The translations under genes were made by a program, and so were the position numbers. Source: an uncultured Collinsella sp. (GTDB lineage: Bacteria > Actinomycetota > Coriobacteriia > Coriobacteriales > Coriobacteriaceae). From it: a DNA stretch of 19,802 bases. Positions 1 through 6,537 of the stretch are shown here, one piece after another; positions within the stretch are counted from its first letter, which is position 1; each line of letters begins with the position of its first letter. The notes below the pieces were generated by a model. The model had not been told where the DNA came from. It saw only the letters and a list, made by a program, of their open reading frames with translations, and made no database searches. The stretch spans positions 1 to 19,802 of the forward strand of contig CABSNL010000036.1 in assembly GCA_902479095.1 (NCBI GenBank), read 5' to 3'.

Positions 1-19
1 AGATGTGTATAAGAGACAG
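1..19 (+). other. Tn5/Nextera mosaic-end adapter remnant
   Basis: The first 19 bases read AGATGTGTATAAGAGACAG, which is exactly the Tn5 transposase mosaic end used in Nextera tagmentation libraries. It sits at the very edge and nothing around it resembles a transposon, so it is a library adapter left on a contig end. Genomic sequence starts at base 20. Confidence 0.96.
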
Positions 20-40
20 GTTCTAACGGCCCTAAATTAC

Positions 41-88
41 GGGATGGGCTTTTCTCGACAGCCGTCGGGGAAAGCCCATCCCATTTTT
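41..88 (+). terminator. Intrinsic terminator of an unseen upstream gene
   Basis: A 12-bp perfect stem (41-52 pairing with 71-82, GGGATGGGCTTT against AAAGCCCATCCC) closes an 18-nt loop and is followed by ATTTTT. The T run lies on the plus-strand side, so it would end a plus-strand transcript whose gene lies left of the contig edge. On the minus strand the tail is poor in T. Confidence 0.7.
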
Positions 89-102
89 ATGCGTTACCTA
101 CG

Positions 103-151
103 AGGACTGTCCCCAACGACTAGTCACTGGGGACAGTCCTAAATGACTAGG
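103..151. repeat. Short palindromic repeat related to the 16.8-kb MITE-like element
   Basis: Perfect 12-bp inverted repeat (103-114 against 129-140, AGGACTGTCCCC) around ACTAGTC. Bases 105-125 match 16948-16968 at 20 of 21 positions, and AATGACTAGG at 142-151 recurs exactly at 16985-16994. This looks like a shortened member of the same dispersed family. It lies just past the stop of the GNAT gene and could fold at the end of that transcript, but it lacks a T run. Confidence 0.7.
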
Positions 152-165
152 TATGGCTGCTGGGC

Positions 166-807
166 CTAGGCTGTTAGGTCGAGTTCGTAGAGGAAGCTTT
201 CGCGCGGCATGTCGTGACGGCGCTCTTCGCGGTTGGCGCGGTGCGTGGCCGTGCGCTTAAAGCCGTGCAGCTCGTAGAACTTCCACGAGCAGTTGGAGTC
301 GGTGTACAGGTGTGCCCTCGTCGCTCCAAGCGAGGACAGGTGCGAGATCGCGGCATCGAGCAAAACCGAGCCAACGCCCAGTCCGTGGACATCGCGATCA
401 ACGGCAAGCAGCGTGACCTCATTGTCGTGTGGCAATGGGCTGCTCTCGAGCAGGCGGTTGTTGGTTCGGATGGTTGCGCGCACAAACGAGAGATACTCGG
501 CGCAGGCATCGGACTCCAACTCACGCATCTGCGATAGCAGCGCACGTTCGGTATCCATCCAATGTTCCTTAACGGTGGCGCCGGAGCTCTGTCCCGCACG
601 CGCGAGCGCAATGCCACGTGCCTGACCGTCGATTACGGCAACCTGCGAAAACGTCGACGACGAAAGGCAATAGGCGAGGTCGCACGCGGCCTCAAGGCGG
701 TTGTACTCATCGTTATCCGAATTGTTATGCCAAAGCTGCTGCAGAATCAGCGCGATGGCGTCGAAGTCTTCGGTATCAAACGGTCGGTAGAGAACCCGCG
801 AGACCAT
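166..807 (-). CDS. GNAT-family N-acetyltransferase
   Basis: A 213-aa protein of the Gcn5-related N-acetyltransferase fold, which transfers acetyl from acetyl-CoA to an amine; the substrate cannot be told. The acetyl-CoA binding motif A is clear at about residues 133-152: a beta strand (TLLAVDRDV) followed by HGLGVGSVLLDAA, fitting the Q/R-x-x-G-x-G/A pattern. The later LYTDSNCSWKFYELHGF (167-183) is the usual motif B region with the conserved Tyr and HGF. Residues about 72-128 form a longer-than-usual, probably helical segment between the central strands. The start is the ATG at 805-807, with AAAGAGG seven bases upstream on the minus strand. It is transcribed alone, divergent from purH, and ends toward the contig edge. 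Confidence 0.88.
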   Translation of the reverse strand: MVSRVLYRPFDTEDFDAIALILQQLWHNNSDNDEYNRLEAACDLAYCLSSSTFSQVAVIDGQARGIALARAGQSSGATVKEHWMDTERALLSQMRELESDACAEYLSFVRATIRTNNRLLESSPLPHDNEVTLLAVDRDVHGLGVGSVLLDAAISHLSSLGATRAHLYTDSNCSWKFYELHGFKRTATHRANREERRHDMPRESFLYELDLTA

Positions 808-963
808 GGTGCCTCTTTCTTTTGCGGATGCATATCGAGCACAGTTCTACCACGCCATTGGCATCTAATTATGGTGCCCCTGTGTTCCATGAACTTACCG
901 TGCCCGGTGCCGCGCCCATTCCCTCCGCTCGCAAGCTTTTTCTGCATATGCGCCCGTTGCGGG

Positions 964-992
964 GTGCATCGATGCGCTCGATGCGCTACATT
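964..992 (+). promoter_or_regulatory. Weak candidate promoter for purH
   Basis: TACATT (987-992) fits a TANNNT -10 box, with GTGCAT (964-969) 17 bp upstream. A tandem GATGCGCT fills the spacer. Just after it, CATTGAA/TTCAATG can form a small hairpin (989-1010). The match is weak. The rest of the 277-bp gap between the GNAT gene and purH shows nothing else I can name, and no purine-riboswitch core is visible. Confidence 0.25.
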
Positions 993-1084
993 GAATCAGT
1001 ATTTTCAATGCCGCTGCGCGAGCGCTGCAGATCGACGTATCACCGACTCACAGAGCACGGCGGCGTACCAGACAGGAGGACTGC

Positions 1085-2692
1085 ATGGGATCTGATGTGA
1101 AGATCGCACGCGCGTTGATCTCGGTTACCGATAAGACGGGCGTCGTCGATTTCGCACGGACGCTGGTTGACGACTTTGGCGTCGAGATCATCTCTACGGG
1201 CGGCACGGCTCGTGCCATCGAGGACGCGGGCGTTCCCGTAACCCCCATCGAGGAGTTCACGGGCTATCCCGAGATGATGGACGGCCGCGTCAAGACGCTG
1301 CACCCCAAGGTTCACGGCGCGCTGCTGGCCCGCCGAGATTCCGAGCAGCACATGCAGGAGGCCGCTGAGCACGGCATCAAGCTGATCGATCTGGTCGTCG
1401 TCAACCTGTACGAGTTCGAGAAGACCGTCGCTAACCCCGAGGTCACCTTTGCGGATGCCATCGAGCACATCGACATCGGCGGTCCCTCCATGCTGCGCTC
1501 TGCTGCCAAGAACGCCGCGAGCGTTACCGTCATTTCCGACCCGGCTGACTACGACGCCGTCCTGGCCGAGATGCACGAGACCGGCGGTTGCACCACGCTT
1601 TCCACCCGTCGTCGCCTGCAGGTGAAGGTCTACCAGACCACCGCCGCCTACGACACGGCTATCTCCCGTTGGCTTGCCGCCCAGGCAAGCGACGTGGCGG
1701 ACACCTCTGCCAAGCTCGAGATCTCGCTGGAGAAGGTCGATGACCTGCGCTATGGCGAGAACCCGCAGCAGAAGGCCACGGTCTATCGCTTTGCCGAGGG
1801 CTGCGAGAATACCGCGAGCTCGCAGTTCCCGCTCGTGGGCTCCGAGCAGATCCAGGGCAAGCCGCTCAGCTACAACAACTATCTGGATGCCGACGCCGCT
1901 TGGAACCTGGTCCGCGAGTTCGACGAGCCTGCCTGCGTGATCCTCAAGCATCAGAACCCCTGCGGCTCCGCCGTGGCCGAGGACATCACGGCCGCCTACG
2001 ACCGCGCCTTCGCCTGCGATCCCAAGAGCGCCTTCGGCGGCATCATCGCCTGCAACCGCGAGGTTCCCTATGAGCTGGTCGAGCACTTTGCCGATCAGAA
2101 CAAGCAGTTCGTCGAGGTTATCATCGCCCCGAGCTACACCGCCGAGGCGCTCGAGCGCATGGCCAAGCGCCCCAACCTGCGCGTGCTGGCTACCGGCGGC
2201 GTGGACCACGGCGCCCAGGTGGAGCTGCGCTCCGTCGACGGCGGCATGCTGGTGCAGGAAGTCGACCATGTGACCGAGGACCCCGCGACCTTTACGTTCC
2301 CCACCGACCGCAAGCCCACCGACGCCGAGATGGCCGAGCTCGAGTTTGCCTGGAAGGTCTGCAAGGGCGTCAAGTCCAACGCCATCCTGGTCTCCAAGGG
2401 CAAGGCCGGCATTGGCATGGGCCCCGGTCAGCCCAACCGCGTTGACTCTGCGCTGCTTGCCTGCGAGCGCGCCGAGGACTTCTGCGAGCGCGAGGGCGTG
2501 GAGAAGGGCGGCTTTGCCTGCGCAAGCGACGCGTTCTTCCCGTTCCGCGACAACGTCGACGTGCTTGCCGCGCACGGCGTGACCTGCATCATCCAGCCCG
2601 GCGGCTCCAAGCGCGACGACGAGAGCGTCCAGGCCTGCAACGAACACAATATTGCTATGGTCTTCACGGGCGCTCGCCACTTCCGCCACTAA
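1085..2692 (+). CDS. purH: Bifunctional AICAR formyltransferase / IMP cyclohydrolase PurH
   Basis: A 535-aa cytosolic enzyme for the last two steps of de novo purine synthesis: formylation of AICAR with 10-formyl-tetrahydrofolate, then ring closure to IMP. The N-terminal MGS-like cyclohydrolase domain covers about residues 5-150 and has LISVTDKTG, STGGTARAI, MMDGRVKTLHPKVHG (64-78) and IGGPSMLRSAAKN (131-143). The transformylase domain follows, with the catalytic Lys288-His289 in LKHQNPCG, then SAFGGIIACNRE, GMGPGQPNRVDS, DAFFPFRDNVD and the typical GARHFRH carboxy end. Length is normal to slightly long for the family (about 510-530 aa). The ATG at 1085 has a perfect AGGAGG (1074-1079) five bases upstream. 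No other purine gene is adjacent, so it is probably monocistronic. Confidence 0.98.
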   Translation: MGSDVKIARALISVTDKTGVVDFARTLVDDFGVEIISTGGTARAIEDAGVPVTPIEEFTGYPEMMDGRVKTLHPKVHGALLARRDSEQHMQEAAEHGIKLIDLVVVNLYEFEKTVANPEVTFADAIEHIDIGGPSMLRSAAKNAASVTVISDPADYDAVLAEMHETGGCTTLSTRRRLQVKVYQTTAAYDTAISRWLAAQASDVADTSAKLEISLEKVDDLRYGENPQQKATVYRFAEGCENTASSQFPLVGSEQIQGKPLSYNNYLDADAAWNLVREFDEPACVILKHQNPCGSAVAEDITAAYDRAFACDPKSAFGGIIACNREVPYELVEHFADQNKQFVEVIIAPSYTAEALERMAKRPNLRVLATGGVDHGAQVELRSVDGGMLVQEVDHVTEDPATFTFPTDRKPTDAEMAELEFAWKVCKGVKSNAILVSKGKAGIGMGPGQPNRVDSALLACERAEDFCEREGVEKGGFACASDAFFPFRDNVDVLAAHGVTCIIQPGGSKRDDESVQACNEHNIAMVFTGARHFRH

Positions 2693-2702
2693 GTAGGGAA
2701 GC

Positions 2703-2814
2703 GGCGCTGCGGCTTGCCCAGCCACCGCACCTTGTCGTTCATTCGTCGCTCGCGTACCCAAGTACGCGTCGCTCCTCTTTCACGGCAATCTGCGGCACCT
2801 GGGCAACCCTCGCC
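2703..2814. repeat. Long imperfect intergenic hairpin A
   Basis: About 112 nt between purH and the next gene can fold into one long imperfect hairpin. The outer stem pairs TTGCCCAG (2714-2721) with CTGGGCAA (2799-2806) and CCGCA (2725-2729) with TGCGG (2791-2795). The tip is GCGTAC, loop CCAA, GTACGC (2752-2767). The middle is only partly paired. There is no T run, so it is not a standard terminator. It shares architecture, not sequence, with the hairpins at 5745-5837 and 10763-10877. Confidence 0.6.
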
Positions 2815-2894
2815 GACCTGTTAGGTTGACTGGGGAGGACGGGATGTTATCTCGTCCCTTGGACTGGCCTCGCTTCTAAAATAATCTCCGCAAA

Positions 2895-2927
2895 AGACGG
2901 TCGCTCCGTTTGGAGGGCCGTCTTTTT
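2895..2927 (+). terminator. Intrinsic terminator downstream of purH
   Basis: AGACGG (2895-2900) pairs with CCGTCT (2918-2923), and CTCC with GGAG inside, followed by TTTT (2924-2927). It is placed just before the likely promoter of the next gene and so would close the purH transcript. Confidence 0.7.
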
Positions 2928-2929
2928 GG

Positions 2930-2935
2930 TATAAG
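2930..2935 (+). promoter_or_regulatory. Candidate -10 box for the 2944 gene
   Basis: TATAAG directly after the terminator T run; no good -35 is visible. A start site about 7 bases downstream would fall near 2942. That would leave the ATG at 2944 almost leaderless and would favour the second ATG at 2968, which has AAAGG seven bases upstream. Confidence 0.35.
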
Positions 2936-2943
2936 AGGACGGA

Positions 2944-3675
2944 ATGACTAACACGAAAGGTACAACCATGCCCCAGATTGATGATGCCGAGCTGTTTGGC
3001 AATGCCGAGGATCAGCGTGCGTACGAGGACTTTTGCGCCAATCAGGAGGCGGTCGAGAAGTTTACGCTCGACAAGCCCGCGCTTATCTGCCGCTGGCGCA
3101 TGTCCAACAAAAAGGTGCCCATGCTCAACCGCCACATCCGTGCGCTGTCCGAGCGCCTGGTGCAGGGCGAGCCGCTTACCAACAACATGCTCAGCTGGGC
3201 CAAACAGCACGTTGAGTGGTCGCTTGCCGAGGGCGATTACACCGCGCACGACGGCGTGCTCATGCTGGTGATCGACGTCAACGGCAATGCCGCCATGACG
3301 GTGGGGGAGTACGAGCCGCTGGCCGACACGTCGGCCAAGGCGCTGCGTGCCCGTTCTGCCGAGGCCCGCTCCGAAGCCGACGAGACCGGCGTGGCGCCCG
3401 AGCTGCTCGCCGCCGTCAACAACGGCGAGCTTGCCTTTGTGGCGCCGGCGGACGAGTGCCTGTGCGGCACGGCGACGCTCATCGAACAGCTGGCCCAGAC
3501 CAAGGGCATCCCGGTCACGCGCGTAGACATTCCCGCGCAGCTCAAGGGCGCGCTGTTCCTGGTGAGCGACGAACACGGCGTGGTTCCCGCAACCGAGACG
3601 GACGCCGCGGAGGCCGACGCCGCCACGGTCGCCTTCTTCGCCGACGGCTACGAAAAGCTTCGCGCCCGCCGCTAA
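2944..3675 (+). CDS. Uncharacterised protein with weak fold-type IV PLP enzyme resemblance
   Basis: A 243-aa soluble, acidic protein without signal peptide or membrane segment. I do not recognise it firmly. The carboxy half (about 156-225) resembles class IV aminotransferases and aminodeoxychorismate lyases in order and spacing: NNGELAFVAPADECLCGT, then IEQLAQTKGIPVTRVDIP, then LFLVSDEHGVVPATETD, like the NG-L-x-TPP, elAre-GIpV and FltgtaxGVvPV blocks. The middle segment (58-95) resembles the N-terminal RHL...RL helices. I cannot place the PLP lysine or the usual G-I-T-R motif (it reads G-T-A-T), so it may be inactive. The start could be ATG 2944 (AGAGG five bases upstream) or ATG 2968 (MPQIDDAEL, AAAGG seven bases upstream); the -10 box position favours 2968. 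It stands alone between a terminator and the two-component genes. Confidence 0.72.
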   Translation: MTNTKGTTMPQIDDAELFGNAEDQRAYEDFCANQEAVEKFTLDKPALICRWRMSNKKVPMLNRHIRALSERLVQGEPLTNNMLSWAKQHVEWSLAEGDYTAHDGVLMLVIDVNGNAAMTVGEYEPLADTSAKALRARSAEARSEADETGVAPELLAAVNNGELAFVAPADECLCGTATLIEQLAQTKGIPVTRVDIPAQLKGALFLVSDEHGVVPATETDAAEADAATVAFFADGYEKLRARR

Positions 3676-3686
3676 ATGATTTTTCT

Positions 3687-3723
3687 GGGACGGGGATTAA
3701 AAACTCATTTAATACCCGTGCCC
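3687..3723. repeat. Palindromic element / possible terminator
   Basis: GGGACGGG, then ATTAAA, six-base loop, TTTAAT, then CCCGTGCCC: a long stem with one mismatch and one bulge just after the stop of the preceding gene. A TTTTT run precedes rather than follows it on the plus strand. It has the look of the other AT-cored, GC-armed palindromes in this window and may belong to another dispersed family. Confidence 0.5.
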
Positions 3724-3810
3724 GTTGCGACCGAGGGACAAGCCCCTGCCGCTCGCGAACAGTTCTGTCACCTTGGTGACGCGCAAGGCGCGCACCTGCG
3801 GCTCCGCAGC

Positions 3811-3816
3811 CATAAT
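3811..3816 (+). promoter_or_regulatory. Candidate -10 box for the two-component operon
   Basis: CATAAT lies 34 bases before the regulator start, after small hairpins (for example CTGCGG/CCGCAG at 3796-3809). No recognisable -35 is present, so this is a weak call. Confidence 0.25.
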
Positions 3817-3849
3817 GGTGGCAAGACAACCAAGGGGGGAGCGGAATCC

Positions 3850-4521
3850 ATGGCGCTGATCTATATCGTTGAGGACGACGAGCCCATTCGTCGCGAGCTT
3901 GCCGATATCCTTGCCCGTGCGGGTTTTGAGGTCGAGGCATGCGAATCATTCGAGCATGTCTCGCGCGATATTCTCGCCGCCGCGCCCGACCTAGTGCTGC
4001 TCGACCTCACACTTCCCGTCAAGGACGGCCAGCATATCTGCCACGAGGTTCGCCGCGAATCCGAGGTTCCCATCATCGTCCTCACGTCGCGCACGACCGA
4101 GATCGACGAAGTCATGGCCATGACGCTCGGCGCGGACGACTTTGTTCCCAAGCCCTACAGCGCCCGTGTGCTCGTGGCGCGCATCAATGCCTTGCTGCGT
4201 CGCACCGCGGCGGCAGGCGAGCGCAGCACGCTCGTCCACAAGGGGCTGGAGCTCGACCTCGCCCGCTCCATGGTCACCAATACGGCAACCGGCGACAGTA
4301 CCGAGCTCACCAAAAACGAGCTGCGTATCCTCTCGCTGCTCTTGGGTCGCGCGGGCAAGATTGTCTCGCGTCCGGCCATCATGCAGGACCTGTGGGACTC
4401 CGACGCCTTCGTGGACGACAACACGCTTACCGTTAACATCAACCGCCTGCGCACCACGCTCGAAAAAATCGGCATCAAGGGGTATTTGACGACGCATCGC
4501 GGCCAGGGCTATTCGGTCTAG
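3850..4521 (+). CDS. OmpR/PhoB-family response regulator
   Basis: A 223-aa DNA-binding response regulator. The receiver domain (1-118) has the acidic pair Asp9-Asp10, the phospho-acceptor Asp52 in LVLLDLTLPVKDG, Thr79/Ser80 in IIVLTSRT, and Lys101 in FVPKPYSA. The winged-helix output domain (about 135-223) carries LTKNELRILSLLL, VDDNTLTVNINRLRTTLEK and the terminal THRGQGYSV typical of OmpR-type proteins. The frame stays open back to 3676, but the ATG at 3850 is chosen: it has a strong AAGGGGGGAG seven to eight bases upstream and gives the normal receiver start (MALIYIVEDDEP). The cognate kinase begins nine bases after the stop, so the two are co-transcribed. The target genes are unknown, since no transporter or other effector is next to it. 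Confidence 0.94.
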   Translation: MALIYIVEDDEPIRRELADILARAGFEVEACESFEHVSRDILAAAPDLVLLDLTLPVKDGQHICHEVRRESEVPIIVLTSRTTEIDEVMAMTLGADDFVPKPYSARVLVARINALLRRTAAAGERSTLVHKGLELDLARSMVTNTATGDSTELTKNELRILSLLLGRAGKIVSRPAIMQDLWDSDAFVDDNTLTVNINRLRTTLEKIGIKGYLTTHRGQGYSV

Positions 4522-4530
4522 GGGCCGGCT

Positions 4531-5574
4531 ATGTCGTTTGCCAAGTTCTTTAAAGACGCGCTGCTTCCCGTCGCCGTGTGGACCTGCGGCGTGCTGCTGA
4601 GCTGCTTTGTGCTGACGGTCGCCGGCGCACCCGTTTCTATCGTGGTCGTGGCGGTTGGCGTGTCCTTTATCTTCGGTATGCTCGGCATCGTGATCGAGTA
4701 CGCTCGCCGTCGCCGTTTTCTGCATCAGCTGGAGCGCGCGGCCGAGGAGCTGGAAAGCCCCGCATGGGTGCAGGAGATGGTCCAGTGCCCGACGTATGCC
4801 GAGGGCGAGCTCGAGTACGAGGTCTTGCGTCGCGTGGGCAAGGCCGCCTGCGACGAGGTTGCCGAAGGCCGGCGTCAGACCGATGACTATCGCGACTATA
4901 TCGAGAGCTGGGTCCACGAGGCCAAGCTGCCCTTGGCGGCGGCCCATCTAATTTTGGAAAATCTGGATGGCAGCGAAGACGACCTGTCACGTGTGGATGA
5001 CCTGGGCCGTGAGCTGGCTCGCGTGGAACGCTATATCGACCAGGCGCTGTACTACGCGCGCTCGGAAGTCGTGGAGCGCGACTACCTGATTCGCCGCTGG
5101 GATCTTAAGACCTTGGTGACGGGCGCGATTAAGGCCAACGCGCGCGAACTCATCGCGGCGCACGTGGCCCCGGTGTGCGAGAACCTCGACTTTGAGGTGT
5201 TTACCGACGAGAAGTGGCTCGAGTTTATCTTGGGCCAGCTCATCCAGAACAGCATTAAATATGCGCGTGAGGATGGTGTGAAGATCACGTTTTCGGGTGC
5301 GTTGCTGGACGAGGGCCTGGCAAGCGAGCGCATCGAGCTTACCGTCGCGGACAACGGCTGCGGCGTGTGTGCGGCAGACCTGCCGCGCGTGTTCGAGAAG
5401 GGCTTTACCGGCGACAACGGCCGCACCACCAAGCGCGCAACGGGCATCGGCCTCTATCTGGTGGCGCGCCTGTGCTCCAAGATGGGCATCGACGTCACCG
5501 CGGCATCGGAGCCGGGCGAAGGCTTCGTCGTAACATTCGCCTTCTCAACCAACAAGTTCCAATATTTCGAGTAG
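4531..5574 (+). CDS. Sensor histidine kinase, small two-helix (intramembrane-sensing) type
   Basis: A 347-aa membrane kinase paired with the upstream regulator. Two hydrophobic helices (about 12-31 and 36-55) are joined by only a few residues, so there is no real extracellular sensor domain; this layout is typical of intramembrane-sensing kinases such as the BceS group. The dimerisation helix has His129 in ESWVHEAKLPL. The ATPase domain has the N box QLIQNSIKYA (Asn240), the G1 box VADNGCGV (272-279), and the G2 box ATGIGLYL (303-310), ending in GEGFVVTFAFS. Its start lies nine bases after the regulator stop, with a weak GGGG as ribosome site, which suggests translational coupling. BceS-like kinases usually sit beside an ABC transporter that acts as the sensor; none is present here. 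Confidence 0.93.
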   Translation: MSFAKFFKDALLPVAVWTCGVLLSCFVLTVAGAPVSIVVVAVGVSFIFGMLGIVIEYARRRRFLHQLERAAEELESPAWVQEMVQCPTYAEGELEYEVLRRVGKAACDEVAEGRRQTDDYRDYIESWVHEAKLPLAAAHLILENLDGSEDDLSRVDDLGRELARVERYIDQALYYARSEVVERDYLIRRWDLKTLVTGAIKANARELIAAHVAPVCENLDFEVFTDEKWLEFILGQLIQNSIKYAREDGVKITFSGALLDEGLASERIELTVADNGCGVCAADLPRVFEKGFTGDNGRTTKRATGIGLYLVARLCSKMGIDVTAASEPGEGFVVTFAFSTNKFQYFE

Positions 5575-5654
5575 TCGGGCCGTCTTGCGGTGCGGACGGC
5601 AATGTTCCCGAACGTGAACACAACTATGGGGGCTCAAATGAATCCCCCATAACA

Positions 5655-5692
5655 AAAACGTGTCGCCCCAAACAAAACGTGCCGCCCCAAAC
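5655..5692 (+). repeat. Two tandem 19-bp units next to the terminator
   Basis: Units 5655-5673 and 5674-5692 (AAAACGTGYCGCCCCAAAC) differ at one base. The second unit supplies the left arm and loop of the terminator at 5679-5711, so the first may be a duplicated half of it. Confidence 0.65.
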
Positions 5693-5711
5693 GGGGCGGC
5701 ACGCCATTTTT
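5679..5711. terminator. Intrinsic terminator, probably bidirectional
   Basis: A perfect 10-bp stem GTGCCGCCCC / GGGGCGGCAC (5679-5688, 5693-5702) with loop AAAC, then GCCATTTTT on the plus side. On the minus strand the stem is followed by GTTTTGTTT. It lies between the convergent kinase and universal stress protein genes and may serve both. A second perfect 8-bp hairpin at 5625-5651 (TATGGGGG/CCCCCATA) has no T tail. Confidence 0.75.
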
Positions 5712-5744
5712 CCATCAGACAACTCGTTGAAGCAAGGCTGCGAA

Positions 5745-5837
5745 GGCCGCGGGGCCGGGAGGGGTTTCCTAAGGGCACATCCCGCAGCCGCAACGCGGCG
5801 AGGACGTGCCCGTGGAAACCCCGCAGGCCCCGCGGCC
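5745..5837. repeat. Long imperfect intergenic hairpin B
   Basis: A 93-nt inverted repeat just downstream of the universal stress protein gene. It has a perfect 12-bp outer stem GGCCGCGGGGCC / GGCCCCGCGGCC (5745-5756, 5826-5837), then GGGGTTTCC / GGAAACCCC (5761-5769, 5814-5822), GGGCAC / GTGCCC (5773-5778, 5806-5811), and a CCGC-AAC-GCGG tip. There is no T run. It has the same build as hairpins A and C. Confidence 0.72.
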
Positions 5838-5850
5838 GGTGGGAGCAACG

Positions 5851-6288
5851 CTACTTCACGACCAAGATGTCGCAGTCCGTATTGCGCAGCAGGAACGTCG
5901 AAATCGAACCCAGCAGCGCATACTTGATCGAGGACAGGCCGCGGGCGCCGCAGAGCACCAGGTCGGGCTTAACCACGTCGAGCATCTCGTCCTTAAGCGT
6001 CTCGCGAATGCGGCCGGCGCGAATCATGACCTCGACCTCGGGGATGTCGGGATTGGCCTTAGCCTCTTCGAGCTGCTTGGCGATGGAGTTCTTAAATGCC
6101 TCCTCTAGGCCGTTGACCAGATCGACCGTATAGGAACCGGCGCTCTCGAGCGCCGTGGAATCGATAACGTGGCCGATTATCAGCTTGGCGCCGTTGTTCG
6201 CGGCGACCTTGATGGCGCGTGCGAGCACAAAATCCTGCTGCTCAGTACCGTCGAGTGAAACAAATACCTTGGTGTAGCCCTCGTTCAT
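5851..6288 (-). CDS. Universal stress protein (UspA family, ATP-binding type)
   Basis: A 145-aa single-domain cytosolic UspA-fold protein. The nucleotide-binding signature G-x2-G-x9-G-S is intact as GARG (114-117), nine residues, then Gly127-Ser128, and Asp13 sits in the first loop (VSLDGTE), so it should bind ATP like MJ0577-type proteins rather than E. coli UspA. The carboxy end, DCDILVVK, is typical. The start ATG at 6286-6288 has a perfect AAGGAGG (6294-6300 on the complement) five bases upstream. It is monocistronic and convergent with the kinase gene. The exact role is unknown; family members act in starvation and general stress survival. Confidence 0.93.
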   Translation of the reverse strand: MNEGYTKVFVSLDGTEQQDFVLARAIKVAANNGAKLIIGHVIDSTALESAGSYTVDLVNGLEEAFKNSIAKQLEEAKANPDIPEVEVMIRAGRIRETLKDEMLDVVKPDLVLCGARGLSSIKYALLGSISTFLLRNTDCDILVVK

Positions 6289-6537
6289 GGTTTCCTCCTT
6301 GGTCTATCGCACGGGCGTGGGGCTCGTGCATCGGGCGGGCGCGGGCGCGTTGGCCGCCGGACACTTTATCTTGTTGCAGTTATACCCAAGGATTTCGGTT
6401 TGACTGCTCGCAATTCTGTGAACGGGCGAGTTTTTTGGTAAGGGTAGGCGCGGTCGCACCGCCAACGGTTGATAATGGGACATCGCCCGCATCGTCCTCA
6501 GAACATCTACCGGCGGGTGTCTAACGAGGGGGTCCCT

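Noticed and set aside
1..19. The end of a native Tn5/IS50-type transposon
   Set aside because: It is the engineered hyperactive mosaic end used in library preparation and stands at a contig edge without transposon genes.
808..1084. A purine riboswitch upstream of purH
   Set aside because: I could not find the conserved three-way-junction core; only a small hairpin and weak promoter-like sequence are present.
1040..2761. A 573-codon open frame on the minus strand opposite purH
   Set aside because: It is a by-product of high third-position GC in purH; the plus-strand product is a full-length PurH with all motifs and a perfect ribosome site.
3676..3849. N-terminal extension of the response regulator
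   Set aside because: The extension is not receiver-like; the ATG at 3850 has a strong ribosome site and starts the domain correctly.
5625..5651. The 8-bp hairpin TATGGGGG/CCCCCATA as a terminator
   Set aside because: It lacks a T run on either strand; the proper terminator is at 5679-5711.
6469..6537. N-terminal extension of UppP from the ATG at 6469
   Set aside because: The added residues are unlike the family, and the TTG at 6538 has a better ribosome site and gives the standard N-terminus.
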